A stretch of 64,000 nt of DNA, from assembly GCA_036320915.1 (NCBI GenBank), contig JAXBDG010000017.1, positions 682,001 to 746,000 on the forward strand, in the 5' to 3' direction. Made by a program: the position numbers and the translations under genes. Positions 23,616-36,071 of the stretch are shown here, one piece after another (the first letter of the stretch is position 1; each line of letters opens with the position of its first letter). The notes under the pieces were generated by a model. That model was given only the letters and a program-made list of their open reading frames with translations. It was not told where the DNA came from and did not search any database. This DNA comes from Linnemannia elongata (lineage: Eukaryota > Mortierellomycota > Mortierellomycetes > Mortierellales > Mortierellaceae).

Positions 23616-24024
23616 ATCCCGACCTGCCCTTGTTGGGGTTGGTAGTGGTGAGTGGAGGGAGAGACTCGCTCGCTCACTCGTGCGTTCGTACGTTCGTTCT
23701 TGAACTACTCTCGTTCACCCCTTATTTTGTTTTCTTTGTTTCTGGGGTTTGCAGGTTAAGAAAGGGAATGAGCGAAGAGAGGGAAGGAGAAGAAGGAGGC
23801 CTTCGTGCGGTGTCTTTTGTCTGTGGTGGGTGTGAATGAGTCGTGGTTGCAATGAAAGTGCTGTTGGTTTGAGTGAGTGAGCGAGTGTGAATGAGTGTGG
23901 GAGTGAGAAGGAGAAAAGTGAGTAAAAGAAGTAAGTAATGTCGTAATTGCGCGTGGGTGTGTAATAGAGAGGAAGAAGAAGAAGAAAAAGAAGAATAAGA
24001 GGAAGGAAAGCACTTGCTAGTTGC

Positions 24025-24055
<31 letters not shown>

Positions 24056-24056
24056 G
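24025..24056 (+). repeat. (TTG)n microsatellite
   Basis: About ten perfect TTG units in the divergent intergenic region. The same triplet in reading frame encodes poly-Gln at 22993-23029. Confidence 0.9.
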
Positions 24057-25843
24057 GTGCTGTATGCGGTGCAGACAGAGTAAAAAAGAGAAGGCAAGGG
24101 AGACAAGTCGAAAGCAATAAGAATAGATAGACGCTAGGAGAACTGTCTGCTGGATTGGCTATTAATGACTATTGAGCACACAAGGGCACAGAATACAACG
24201 AAGGGTGTGGACAACCAAGTAAGGGTTCGGAGTAGGAGGAGTAGGAGGACGAGGACGAGGAGCAGCAGGAGAGGTTGTAGGGTGGAAGGGAAGAAGGAAG
24301 TGGAAAGACAATGAGAGAGAGAGGATAGAAGAGGCAAAGAAGCAAACAAAATAAAAACAATAGCCCTATATTCATTCATGCCTTTTCTTCGCCTTACCCT
24401 TTCTTTACCTTTACTTACGCTCTAATGTCAGGTGGACACATGACCCTTTGTCTTCTGTCTTTTTTTTTCGCATTTCTTCGAGGCGTGGCAATTTGCGGAC
24501 ATTTGACCATGTTGGGACTGCTGTTGCGCATTGCATTAACTCTTCCCTTCGAAGAAACACGTACACTCCTTTCCTTCCCTACACAACGCAATGCAGCAAA
24601 GTCCCTTTTCCTTTCGCTCTGTTCTCCGTTGGCCACGATGGTCCCTAGTCCATCTTCCACAACTCACTCTTACCTTCTCACCGTCATCATCATTCATCGT
24701 TATCCACCCCTCTTCCTACACCACGACAAGGCGCACAGATCTTCCCTCCCTTACTTCTTCTCCGTGTCTTTTCTCTAATCCTCCATTATAAAAAAAAAAA
24801 AATGACAGTCCCCATCACTAACTCCGCGCGTTGCTTTGCCCAGGCATGTCTCTGCTTCCAGGGAGACAGGGGAAGGAGGGGGTAAAGGGAGAAGGACATC
24901 AAGTTGCTCTCGTATGAAATCAAAATCCAATTCAAAAACGTCCCATGGACAGCCTGACTCTCGAGGACCGCTAGCCTCGTGGCTACTATACCACCAGGAA
25001 AAAAAAACAACAGCAGGAGCTTCGTCCCCTTCCCTCGGGCCTGTTTCCAAACGACAATACCATTCATCAGCAGCTGTGCTCTCACTTCTCTTCTCTTTAC
25101 TTCTCCTCCTTCCTCTTTTCATTTGCCTTCCTCTCTTGCCTTCTCTCCTTTTCTGCTACCTTCTTTCCTTCTCTCCCTCCTTCGCTTCCATCTTCCCATC
25201 CACCTCCGAGTTATTCCTATATATGCTCATCTTTTACCCGAACTGAATGACGCCACATGGGTAGCAGCAGAACCTTCTAGCTGCTGTCAATAGTACTACT
25301 ACTTCTACTACACCCCTTCTCCTCTCCTGATTGTCCACACTCTCCCACCCTTGACTTCTAACAAACAGCACCAACACGATCACCACAAGCGTTCGTCTCA
25401 TCTTTTTCCCATTTCTCCTTCACACAAGTGCAATCGTCTGACTGGCAGATCTCCTTGTGCGACCCGTCTCGCTGGGACATCAGACAAGATTCTTCAATTC
25501 CGTGCTTTCTTTCTTTTCTCGCACGCTTTCACTCACTCACTCACTCACACAAGCTCATCCTCACTTTTCCTCCTTCCTGCTCCCCTTCTTTGCCTTCTTT
25601 GCATTCTTTTCCCTTTTTAGCTCCTCTTCCTTCTTCAAGAATGTCATTCACTTGGACGCCAGGATCGCCACACACCATCCATTCCAAATCCATCGGAGTA
25701 TCTCTCAATCTTCACTCATCCCTTCCTTACGTTCAACTCGCCTTCCCTTCCTCTCCTTCTCATACATTGTCACAAACAACCAACCTCTAAAAGAACACAA
25801 CACATAAAAAAAAGGTGTAATAACGTAAAAGAGTCTGGCCCCC

Positions 25844-26811
25844 ATGTCGCCACTTCGCACCTCACACAAGACTCGCTTCTCACTTTTTGTGTGCCCTTTC
25901 TTCTTCTTCGTCTTCTTTGACTTCTTCTCTGCCACCGTCATCCCTGGTACCCATGCAGTCCTTAAATCATGCCCTCCCAGACCCTTCTCCACGTTACACA
26001 CATGCGACTATACAATCTCTCCTTTTCTTCATCCTCCACCTTCATCTCCTCTACACCATCCGAGCACAGACTCCGATCTTCCCCCTCCGCTCAACAATCC
26101 GATCCCCTACAGTAGCAGAGATCATGGTCAATTTCACCAAAGGGTCGGCTCCACCGTATCAGAATCAAAACGAATCCATTGCCATACTCACCTTCTCCAC
26201 AACAAACACGACCACGACTATGCACATCATCACACTCACCGGCGCTCTCAGCCGGAATCCAACCAAGAGACAAGGATGGCCAATCCATTGAAGCAGCAAC
26301 AACGGGAACAAATCTCGCAACAATGGAACCAGCCTTCGGGAACCACTTTTGCCGAGGGTCGTCTACCCCTCTGGACAGCAGGAACTATCAACAGTCGGTC
26401 TCTCCGGAATCCGTTTGTCAAATCGTTTGGGTTGAGACATAAAGCCACGATGGATTGGGGCATGCGAGCCAGAGCACGGACACAGAGGCATTGGGACAAG
26501 TACTGGCACCAAGTCGAGACGGGACAGGAATCTGGCTTTGATAGTCTCCACGAGACGGGCAACTCCGGTACAGGCACAGGCACTAACGCCGGCACCAGCA
26601 CGAGCGTAAGCACAGATGTAAACGCAGGAGGAACAGGAGGGCCGAGAGAGGAGACAACAACTTCCTCATCTTCAGATACGATATCAAATACCTACGGAGC
26701 ATCATCGTTCTCTCCATATACATGCGCGTCTGCTCTCAACTGCACAGAAAAATCAAATCTGGATACCGACAGTCGCTCCAATCGCACAGATGGATCTTAT
26801 TCAACAGCACC

Positions 26812-26851
<40 letters not shown>

Positions 26852-29800
26852 GTTACGAAAGACAATGGCCTTGCTAGGGCAGAGACGGAGCTGCCATTTT
26901 CACCCGACATGATCACCCCCCTTCCCGGCGACAATGACGGAACAGGATCCCTATTCTTCTCACAGCTCCTCAACCACAACCAAAAATCGCCTCCTTCACA
27001 GGATCCATCTACCTCCTTCCCATCGACTTACACAGACAACAAAACCACCACCCACAACACAAGTGCAACATTTCGGCAATACTATCAGATTAACCGGGAG
27101 TTCTACAAACCAGGTATCAGCTTTTTTTCATTCTTCTCTATCCTCCTTAACTGCATACAAGATACTATCCTGACCCTGACAAAGTATTCATTAACCAATG
27201 TTCCCGCCTTACCTCTTTTGGCACAAAAAATGTGTACTTAGGCGGGCCCATCATCCTTTGGTTACCTGGAGAGAGCCCGCTTCACTCCCTGTTCCTCCGA
27301 CGAGGACTTGCCTATGAGTTGGCCAATGCAACAACAGGACTTTTGGTGGCACTGGAGCATCGATTCTATGGTAACTCCATACCCAGATTCCAGGACTCGC
27401 CCGCCGCTCACAAGGATGGCTCTCTTGTTTTTGATACTAATCGTGAAAAGCAGGAGCTATCACCATTATCAAACCCTTCAGATCGGATGTCAGATTCAGA
27501 GTATCCTCTCCGACACATGACGGCATCAGCACCACCTACGGAGGATGAAGAAGAAGAAGTTAGGCGTGAAGGTGGAGTCTGGATGGCAGCGAGGTCTTTG
27601 GCATCCTCTACATCGCCCAGTTCTGGCCCTACAAAGTTCAATCATCAGATCGGAGTCGACAAAGCGTCGAGGACAAGGATAAGTGGCCGCAAGCACAGAA
27701 ACCTCAATGGCGACAAACAACAACACGACCCTCCTCCACCTCCTCCTTTTAATCAGACCGACAACGCCCATGATGGCAACTGTACAAACAACGACTCTAC
27801 AAGTGAAGGAGGAAAGGAAGGTCTACCACTAGACCTGCTCAAGTACCTCAATGTCGACCAGTCCATCGAGGATATCGCCCGTTTTATGGACCTCTTCCCG
27901 ACTTTGCAGCCCAAGCTTTTCCCGATGGGTGAAGGTGATCCTGCCGCGACGTCTGCTCCTCTCCCTAAACCTCGCTGGATCCTGGCGGGGTGTTCTTATG
28001 GCGGTAACTTGGCAGCATGGACTCGACAACGGTACCCGTCCAAGGTCTTTGCTGCATTTGCGTCCTCAGCGCCTGTTCGGTCTGCATTGGACTTTTTCGA
28101 GTACAGTACTTCGCAGATTGATATTCTGGGAGACAAGTGCTCGACGCAATTGGGACTTGCGAGGGACTTTTTGGACGGTGCTCTTCAGATGACAGACGGG
28201 TTCATGCACCAGATGGCTGCTGTCGATCTGGAGATCAAACAACAAACCTCGGCAGGAATCGTCGGCCCAGCAGACTCGACAAGGCAGGAGCAAGGGGGAA
28301 TGGTGGCAACGACGGGCGACTTTGACGACTTTTCGCCATCAGCAGTAACAGCAACGGATCCGATGCCAGTCGTAGGCGACAATGACAAGGCGCGTCGCCA
28401 GGCAGCCAAGTTGCGCGTCCTGTCCTGGTTCAGTCCCGATTTTGCACGCGAGTATGCAGCAGAAGGCGAGGAGTTCCATGCTGCCGGATGGGTTTGGTGG
28501 ACGGTTGCCAGCGCGGTCCAATACAACGCTGTGGTGACCCCGATCACCGTTCAACCCGCACGGACAGCTGTCGACATTCTCTGTGACGCCATGGATGTTG
28601 CCAAAGACGACGACTCCACAGGATTCGGTTCTTCAACCAACAACAACAGCAGCAATAACAGTACACAGGGTCAATTGAAGTCTTTGCAATACACCAAGGC
28701 CCTTGCATCATGGTTCAAGGATCAGCAGTATTTCACACCAACTAAACAGGAGGACCTTCAGCCCTCGGATCTGGATCCGACATCTGTTCAAAACTTGGCA
28801 GGGATAGCGTGGCTGTGGCAGACGTGTAGTGAGCTGGGTTACCTCCAGACTGCACATCCTTCGACGTGTTGCTGCCCTTCTTTCGCCGGATCTTCTTCTT
28901 CCTCCCAGTCCCTCGACACCCCCGAAGATTTCAAAAGCAGCAGAAACTCAGCGGGAACTCTTGAGCAGGGTTCCAACGCGACCTGCCCCTTAATGACAGC
29001 CAACACGGACAGCCCTTTTTATTCATCGACCATTTTTCCTCCTCCTGAAGGGCCATCTTCTTCACCTCAACCAACAACCGCGACAGACGACGCGACATTA
29101 CCTTCATCCTCAGCCCCAGCCTCAACAACAACAGCCTCAATAACAACAGGATCAACATCAGCAAGATCAACATGTCTTCCTTGCAGATGCTACGCTGACG
29201 AAGCACAGAGGAGCGAGAGCGTTTTCTCCCGATTACTCACACTTGAAGGCGCTTGGCAGGAATGTCAGTTCTATTTCGGCACTACTCATCCAACTACTCG
29301 TAAGCCCATCACCAGGACCTCCTCCTTTCCTCCTTCCTCTTCCTCTTCTCCCTCCTCCCTATCGTCGTCCTCCAAAGACTCCACCGTCGTGGAGGCACCC
29401 GTTTTAAACTCCGTAGGCGCATTGGAGAAGGTCGACACATCCGCCACTACGTCTTCTTCCGGTCGCAAGAGAGGGCAGGCACCAGTAGGACGAAAACCTC
29501 CAGATGATATCCAGCAGGGTGTTACCGCTAATCCAGGGACGGTAACAACCCAGCAGGACGAGAAACACGACGAAGTCTTGTTGATGGGCTACCCGGACGT
29601 GGAGACCAATGTCAACACTAAATTTCACGGCTGGGAGATAGCACAGGACCCATGTTACCCTTCTGGGAGTGCTGATCACGGCATCACGACTGATGGCGAA
29701 TACACTGACAGCTACAGCAATAATCCACTGTCTGACGAAATCCACTCTGACTCGTTTGCAACCGCCACCTTCACACCAGAATCAGGAACGACATTGATGT

Positions 29801-31023
29801 CCGTTCAAGGTCTTGTAACTGCTGATGCTAGTGCCTCTCCCCTTTGTGGGTCCGAGATCGCTGAGGAAGGAGTTGTCGTCGAACAGAAATGTGAGGAGGA
29901 CACTACAATTGGGACTCGGGATGGATCTTCTCGGATAGCATCGGAATTGGACGACTGGCTGATTGATCATCCCGGTGGTCGGTATTACTTTACCAATGGT
30001 GAGAAGGATCCATGGAAGGAGCTTACTCTAGCCAGCTCGAGGGCCCTCGACTTCTTGAGTCGTCCGAAGGTCGAGAGCGGGAGTGGAAGCATCAGCAACA
30101 GCAATGGTGACGATGTTAGAGTTGGTGGCAAGCAGCGGAGCAGGAAGTGGGTGAGCCCAAAACAGGATTCTGCTGCTCAGGAAGCTCCTCTTGGGTCTGC
30201 GGACGCACTGGGGTCAGCATCATCGGCGTCAATTGAGATCGAGCACAGGGAAGAGTCAGCTGGCGGAATCGTGGTACCTCAGGATGCTGTTGAGGATATC
30301 GAGGACGAGGATCACGTGGTGGTAGGGAAGTCATCTCTCACTCCAGCACCAACAGCCGAGACGATATCTTCCTCGACCCAGCAGCGCGACTCTCGTAGTC
30401 ATCACAATGGGAAACACCATCACCGTAGTCACCACTACCACCACCGTCGTCGCCGTCATAATCCACGCAAGCATCATCATCGTCATCGTCATCATCATCG
30501 CAAACACCATCTTCAGCACTACAAACATAAACTCCAACCAAAGCGTCCAGGTTGCACCCAGTCTCCAGTCGACCCATGTCAATGGGGCCCTCCTCCTGCG
30601 CTGATCTCTAGAGGACGAAACGATACCGGCACCTTCCAGTCACAGCCCAAACTGTCGAACCAGGACGAGGATGTTCTCGACGATAACGGTGGTTCTGGAT
30701 CCGACGACTCGACTGTCATCATAGTCGACGTTGACGAGCATGAGAAAAAGGATGGCGGGCAGCAGGAAGAAGACAAAGGAACGACACTCGAAGTCGACGG
30801 CAATAATAGGATTGAAGAAGACGAGTACGGCGACCGAACGGTGATGCGGATCATTTCTGACGCCAGTCATTGTCAGGATATCTTGTACGAGTCGAGCGAT
30901 CATAATTCTGTCAACCTAAGGGCGGAGCGGGATCATGTTTTGAGGACCTTTGTGAGGTGGATCGAGATTGATAATAGGCGGGTGAAGCAGGCATTGGAGC
31001 GGCGACAGCAGCAGGGGCAGTAA
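25844..31023 (+). CDS. Giant S28-family serine peptidase (prolyl carboxypeptidase-like)
   Basis: Two exons (25844-27113, 27242-31023) give 1683 residues, about three times the usual 450-550. The splice restores YKPGGPIILWLPGES, the family's conserved start. The catalytic Ser is in GCSYGG (Ser675), Asp in NGEKDPW (Asp1346) and His in DASHCQD (His1633). FFSQLLNHN and LVALEHRFYGNS are further family motifs. S28 enzymes cleave after proline in lysosomes, vacuoles or outside the cell. The extra length is low-complexity insertions: about 330 residues before the core (with a poly-Thr run), about 190 after HRFYGNS, several Ser/Thr-rich blocks, and a His/Arg-rich block near 1480-1540. The chosen ATG gives a hydrophobic signal (SLFVCPFFFFVFFDFF). 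Another frame near 26,000-26,070 also reads like a signal peptide (LLFFILHLHLLYTIRAQ), so the 5' model is uncertain. Confidence 0.85.
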
Positions 31024-31177
31024 CAGCAGCGTGTCTCTAGAGATGAGGGAGGAGGTGGTGGTTATCGACATGGATTGTACAGTTAAATATACTAGACTAA
31101 AATAACAAGCAAGAATTGACTCGTATTTTCGACATGCACCTTTCATCTCCACTCTTTACATTTGTAATTTAAAAGAT

Positions 31178-31183
31178 AATAAA
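31178..31183 (+). terminator. Poly(A) signal of the S28 peptidase gene
   Basis: AATAAA 155 nt after the stop codon. Confidence 0.45.
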
Positions 31184-31736
31184 GTTAACATAACTAACAA
31201 AACAGACAAGGAAGGAGGGATAACGGACCCTCGTTGTGATTGTTGTTGTGGAGGCTGTATATGGAGGAATGTCACTCAAAAGAAGAGAAAAAAAAAAGGC
31301 GCGCTTTGGGGAGCATACCGTTTTTATTTTTTGTTACGTCGTTTCTTTCATCACAGCATATTGCTTTCATTCAACGAAAGTTCCCTTACCACTCCTCTTA
31401 TTGTGCGCATATCCACCTTTTCTCCCACGACAAGGTGCAGTCCAGCATCAGCAGTTCTTTAGTATTAGATACCATTCAAGCATTCGAACGCGACCGTCTG
31501 ATAAACACGTTTCTTGTCGTCGTTCTCGTCATGGTCAACGCACTCTCCTATGAAAAGACAATAGGGTTACACTTTCGAGGTGGTTAGCAATTGGCCAATA
31601 GGATGCCTCGATTTTTATTTCTCTGTCCCTCCCCACACTACTTTTGCGACCCTCCCACCCTCACTTTATTACTTTTCTTTTCTCCTCTTCTCACGCACCC
31701 TCTCCCCTCTCACCCCCACTCACACACAGATCAATC
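31184..31736 (+). other. Intergenic region upstream of the enoyl-CoA hydratase
   Basis: No gene recognised. A CCAAT pentamer (in TTGGCCAATAGG) near 31,595 lies about 140 nt before the ATG, followed by a pyrimidine-rich leader. Confidence 0.4.
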
Positions 31737-33623
31737 ATGCTCCGCACATTCTTCGCACGCAGCCGCCAGCCCCAGCGCATCCTCACCAGAGCCGTCGCCC
31801 CCTCGGCCCCTTCCGGCTTCCGCTTCATCGCCACCACCAGCCAGCCCGCTGCTCATCCCGAGGGCAAGGAATGCTACCTCGAGCGCCTCACTGGCGACGA
31901 TCAAGGTACAGACAGGATTCATACATCACGCACCTCACACTCAACACCCCCCAAATCTCCGCTATTTTTATTTTTCCCACGGTGGGAAACAGCTTGACCC
32001 GGAGGTGACTGATCAAGCAACACTCACAACAAACCCGTCAACAGCACCTTTTGTTTGTCTGGGGGACAAGGGGCTGTGATCGCCAACACAAAGCATCGAC
32101 CCATTCATCCTTCCTTTGCATTGGGCAATCTAACATTCTTGTTTGTCTGCTTGTTGTCTGAATGACAATGAACTTCTATAGGCATCGCTGTCTTGAACTT
32201 CAACAGGCCCAAGGCCTTCAACGCCCTCTCCCGCAAGTTTGTCGGCGAGTTCCGTGATGCCCTTCAGGAGCTCCGTTACGACAAGTATGTGCCATTCTCG
32301 AATTGTTGATATAAGAAAGACAAGGAAACATCAATCGGACTCGGGACAGCACCTCACGTTTACTTTAACGTGCAACAGGGTTCATGTTCACTTGCCAGAC
32401 ACATGCAGCTGTTGACAAACATCCTACTAACTGCTTTTCTTACTTTACCTCGAACGATTTTGTTCATTAGCGATGCCCGCGTTGTCATCATCAGGAGTTT
32501 GGTTGACGGCGCTTTCTGCGCTGGTGCCGATTTGAGAGTACGCAACATCTTATGGACTACGTTTTCGTGAGTGCTACCGCACAGGTCAAGGCAAACAGTA
32601 TTGACTCCCTATATTCTTAAACCTATCTAGGAGCGTGCCACCATGAACATGACCGAGGTCAGACAGTTCTTGACCAGCTTGAGAGACAGCTTCCGCGAGC
32701 TTGAGACTTTGCCCATCCCCACCATTGCTGTCATTGATGGAGCCGCCCTCGGTGGTGGTTTGGAGATGGCCTTGTGCTGCGACATGCGTGTCGGAGGTGG
32801 TAATAAGAAGGTCAAGATTGGTCTTGTCGAGACCAAGCTTGCTATCATCCCTGGGTAAGAAGCCTTTAATTAGTGCTCTTTGGCTAGGTCTTGCTGTTAT
32901 CAATTCGTGTTACAATGCATTAATAAGGCATCTATTTTGTCATTATTGCTATTAGTGCTGGTGGTACTCAGCGTTTGCCTCGCTTGATCGGAATCCCCAA
33001 GGCCAAGGAGCTCATCTACTCCTCCAAGATTTTGAACTCTGCTGCCGCCAAGGAAATTGGTATGTTACTGATTGGACGCTGACTGGACCAAGTTGTAGAA
33101 GGCGGAGGAATGCTCGTGCGAGGCGAAGTACTCATCAACTTGATTAACCTTTCCAAATAGGCATTTTGAACCATGCTGTCACTGAAGATTCGGGATACAA
33201 CAAGGCCTTGGAGGTCGCTCGCGAGATCTTGCCCATGGGCCCCCTTGCTATTCGCATGGCCAAGTCTGCCATCGATAAGGGTACTCAGTTTGAGATGTAA
33301 GTTCTTTACCATGTGAACTGCGCTGGGCTTAAAAGATCCAGGAGGATGAAAGCAACGAACTGGATAACAAACACCTAACAATTACTTATCCTTCATGACC
33401 ATAGTGATTCTGGATTGGAGTACGAGCAGGCCTGTTACGCCCAGATCATGCCCTCTGAGGATCGTTTGGAAGGTAAGTCGGCATTTTCCTATGATATGTG
33501 GAGTGCTTGCAAAGCACCACAGGATTGTTGCAGATAGCTAACGGCTAATGCCTTATTTTTTTTCGGTCAACAGGTCTTGCTTCCTTCCGTGAGAAGAGAA
33601 AGCCCGTCTACAAGGGCAAGTAA
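31737..33623 (+). CDS. Mitochondrial AUH-type enoyl-CoA (methylglutaconyl-CoA) hydratase
   Basis: Eight exons (31737-31905, 32182-32284, 32471-32537, 32631-32854, 32956-33059, 33161-33296, 33405-33472, 33574-33623) give 306 residues. The N-terminus [20 protein letters not shown] is a typical mitochondrial presequence. The crotonase core has [12 protein letters not shown] and [17 protein letters not shown], whose glycines form the oxyanion hole. [20 protein letters not shown] contains the second catalytic-glutamate region. The C-terminus ([20 protein letters not shown]) matches AUH closely. AUH hydrates 3-methylglutaconyl-CoA in leucine breakdown, and the human protein also binds AU-rich RNA. 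ECHDC2-like hydratases are the nearest alternative. All eight junctions restore conserved sequence. Confidence 0.95.
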
Positions 33624-33910
33624 AAAGGACATTGAACTAGCCTAGGACAACTTCATCAGCAAAAATACATACCTCATAGACTTATTCCCACGATCATATG
33701 ACCAACTGTAATCCACAACAGAAAGAACAGAAAGGAAAAGGACGCTATCACACTGCGACGCGTACGTGTATTATGTTTTGAGGTACAAAAGGGGCACGAT
33801 AACCAGATCACGCTCATTTTCGAAAAGACAGGACAACTCTACGAGTTATCGGTGGTAAAAAAAGTACACAAAAAAGAAGAAACCGCTATTATTGGCAACT
33901 TGCAATGTCT

Positions 33911-35005
33911 TTACATCTGAGCGCCAGAAGCCTCATTACGGGCCAAGTTCTCAAAAAGACTCTTGGCGTTCCTGACACTCTGAACGCTCTCCTGACTAAC
34001 ACCCAACCGGTCGTTCTCGTCGCTGTTCCTGCTATAACCCGAGGACGAGTTCGAGGCACTGTTGACCATACCCCCAAACGTCTTGGCGATCCCACGAGTC
34101 TCGTTCTCAGTCAACTCGTGGCTCATCTTCCGACGAGGCGTTGGGCGGAGGGGACGGGAGGCAGTCGAAAGGGAGTAGGCGCTGCAGACTCCGCGGGGCT
34201 CGGCATTATTGTGGCCCTTGACGACGTGAGCGATATCTTCTTGGGACTTCTCGTCGACATCCTTGAACTTTTGGACCATATCGCGGACATTACACTTCTT
34301 GAGACCGCCTGTGCGTGTCGGGGCCGCACCGCCAAACATCCGGATCCGGTTTGAGATTGAGTCTGTCTCGGGGATCTCGATGGCGACGGCCTTAAGTGCT
34401 GCAGCGGCGTTCTCTGCCGCTTGCTTCTTCTTGAGGGCTAGACTTGCGGCGGAGAGGCCACGGGATTGGGCGGCAGTGGGCACGCCAGAGAGGACGGCAC
34501 GTTGAGGGACTCCGGTGGCCATCTTTTCGGTTGCTGTGGAATTAATGGGGGAGGATAAGGGTCTAGTAGCGAGTGTGGGTGAAGCCTCGATAACCTCAGG
34601 CCTTGTCTCTTCCTTCGCGTCCAGGTGCTCACTGTATTCCTCATCCTCCTCCTGGGTAGCCTCCTTGTGGTCCTCATTTTCATCGCCAAGAGTTGTAACC
34701 GCGGCGACCTTCTCTGTCAAAGCCTCAACCTCCTCATCAACAGTCTCGATATCAATCTCCTCGTCCTCGTGTTCACGTTCATGACGTCTGTCATTGTCGG
34801 TATGGACTTCCTGCTCAATAGTCTCACCATGGACCTCTTCTGCGACTTCGGCGACCTCGGTCGAGGTATGCTCGACCAACTCGGCCGTCGACGAAGTCTC
34901 GACGTGTCTCAAGAGGGTGCCTCCCAAGAGTTGACTTCCAAAACCCAAACTTCCGTTGGTGCAGGGGCTCAAAGGGAGGACGTCCAAAGATCCAGTGTTG
35001 ACCAT
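33911..35005 (-). CDS. Unrecognised protein, acidic N-half and basic C-half
   Basis: A single open frame of 364 residues beginning MVNTGSLDVLPLSPCTNGSL. It was not recognised. Residues 40-130 are very acidic with many Glu and probably disordered. From about 165 the composition becomes basic and Ala/Ser-rich (AASLALKKKQAAENAAAALK). Four short amphipathic patches follow: SISNRIRMFGG, NVRDMVQKFKD, GIAKTFGGMV and SVRNAKSLFENLA. Their common pattern of charged residues then FG or F suggests short binding motifs, perhaps for a cytoskeletal or trafficking partner; that is speculation. Codon use and the clean frame support a real gene. It converges with the hydratase gene, whose stop lies 287 nt away. 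Confidence 0.65.
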   Translation of the reverse strand: MVNTGSLDVLPLSPCTNGSLGFGSQLLGGTLLRHVETSSTAELVEHTSTEVAEVAEEVHGETIEQEVHTDNDRRHEREHEDEEIDIETVDEEVEALTEKVAAVTTLGDENEDHKEATQEEDEEYSEHLDAKEETRPEVIEASPTLATRPLSSPINSTATEKMATGVPQRAVLSGVPTAAQSRGLSAASLALKKKQAAENAAAALKAVAIEIPETDSISNRIRMFGGAAPTRTGGLKKCNVRDMVQKFKDVDEKSQEDIAHVVKGHNNAEPRGVCSAYSLSTASRPLRPTPRRKMSHELTENETRGIAKTFGGMVNSASNSSSGYSRNSDENDRLGVSQESVQSVRNAKSLFENLARNEASGAQM

Positions 35006-35980
35006 TGTTGTTTCTGATGTGTATGCGTCGCGTTGTGTTTAGTTGGAAGTAAGAGTGATTGTGTGTAATGAAAAGGTGGGGGGAGTAGCTCTCTGCGTGA
35101 AAATGTGATAGTAGGGAGTGTATTTGTGCAAGAAAAGAGGCAGCGCTAAATGGAGAAGAGGAAGGTGAAAGGTGAAAAAAAAAGGCAAGCAGTTCCCGAC
35201 TTCTCATTGTCACTCTTCACTTTTTATAGCAGAATACAGACAGAAGGTCCAAAAGAGCTGCTGGTAACGGTCGTATATCATTCTCATTCCTTCTTACCTG
35301 CATGATTCTCGCTCTATTAGACGGGCGAGTTTACAACGGACGCCTCTTTATTTTCTTCTCACTTTTAATTTTAGTGGATATTTGTTGCAGTCTGCATAGA
35401 TGCAGACTGACAATTGAAATTTTTTGGCCCAGGATCGACTGGAACACAGGATCAAGATCAACGTTATGAAGGAAAAATAGCATTCATACGAAAGAGCCCA
35501 AGCCAGTCTGTTGGCGGCTCCCCAGTCTAGTAGTAAATGACATAGCTCCTGCCCCTCCTTTTACTTTATCTATGCTATGCGCACCCCCGACTTTGATTGT
35601 TATCAGAGAATAAGAGATTAATGGATCTACAAGGATGAGCGACATGGATATGCATTGGTGACTTTGGATGAAACTCATGAGAATCATACCTATCACAAAT
35701 AGGAACAAGATCTGACGAAGATAAACAAAAAAACACAAAGACTGACGCAAAGAAACATGTGAAGTGTGGCATTGAGTAGTACATGTAGCTGGATAGAAAT
35801 AATTCCGCAATACAAAGTAACAATAAACATGAAAGGAATAATCCAACGAGGAAAATTTTTAGCACCTTTTGTACTCGTCAACTCCTTTATCCTGCGAAGG
35901 AAAACAAAAATCTAGTGTCCATCCCATTGATAACCAAAACCGGTTTTGATTTGGTATATATTAACCATGGCAAAGTCAAC
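35006..35980 (-). other. Intergenic region between the unknown gene and ABCC II
   Basis: Contains the promoter of the unknown gene and the 3' flank of ABCC II. No conserved coding sequence or RNA gene was recognised. Confidence 0.4.
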
Positions 35981-36071
35981 CTAAACTGACGCGATTTCAC
36001 CGGCCTGCTCTGCCAGTTTGAAAAACAACGATTCTTTGCGCTTAAGCAACTCGCTTGGGGACTCGTACTCT
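35981..36071 (-). pseudogene. Out-of-frame remnant of the ABCC II C-terminus
   Basis: Read in the shifted frame, this stretch still encodes the last residues found in ABCC III (YESPSELLKRKESLFFKLAE, then QAGE and a TAG at 35981-35983). It is now out of frame because of a 2-nt deletion at 36088/36089. The matching frame is still well conserved, so the lesion is recent or a sequencing error. Confidence 0.75.

Larger units (their letters stand above)
23125..25843 (+). other. 2.7-kb divergent intergenic region
   Basis: Lies between the start codons of the Gln-rich gene (-) and the S28 peptidase gene (+). It is strongly strand-biased: purine-rich on the plus strand to about 24,350, then pyrimidine-rich. 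Several microsatellites are present. Open frames here are short or made by the repeats, and none looks conserved. Confidence 0.5.

Noticed and set aside
23402..23839. 145-codon frame through the GGA/GA microsatellite
   Set aside because: A poly-Glu/Arg product created by the repeat; no start context or conserved part.
25887..26291. Overlapping frame with a signal-peptide-like segment near 26,000
   Set aside because: It ends without reaching the S28 core and needs an unseen splice. It is kept only as a doubt about the 5' model of the peptidase gene.
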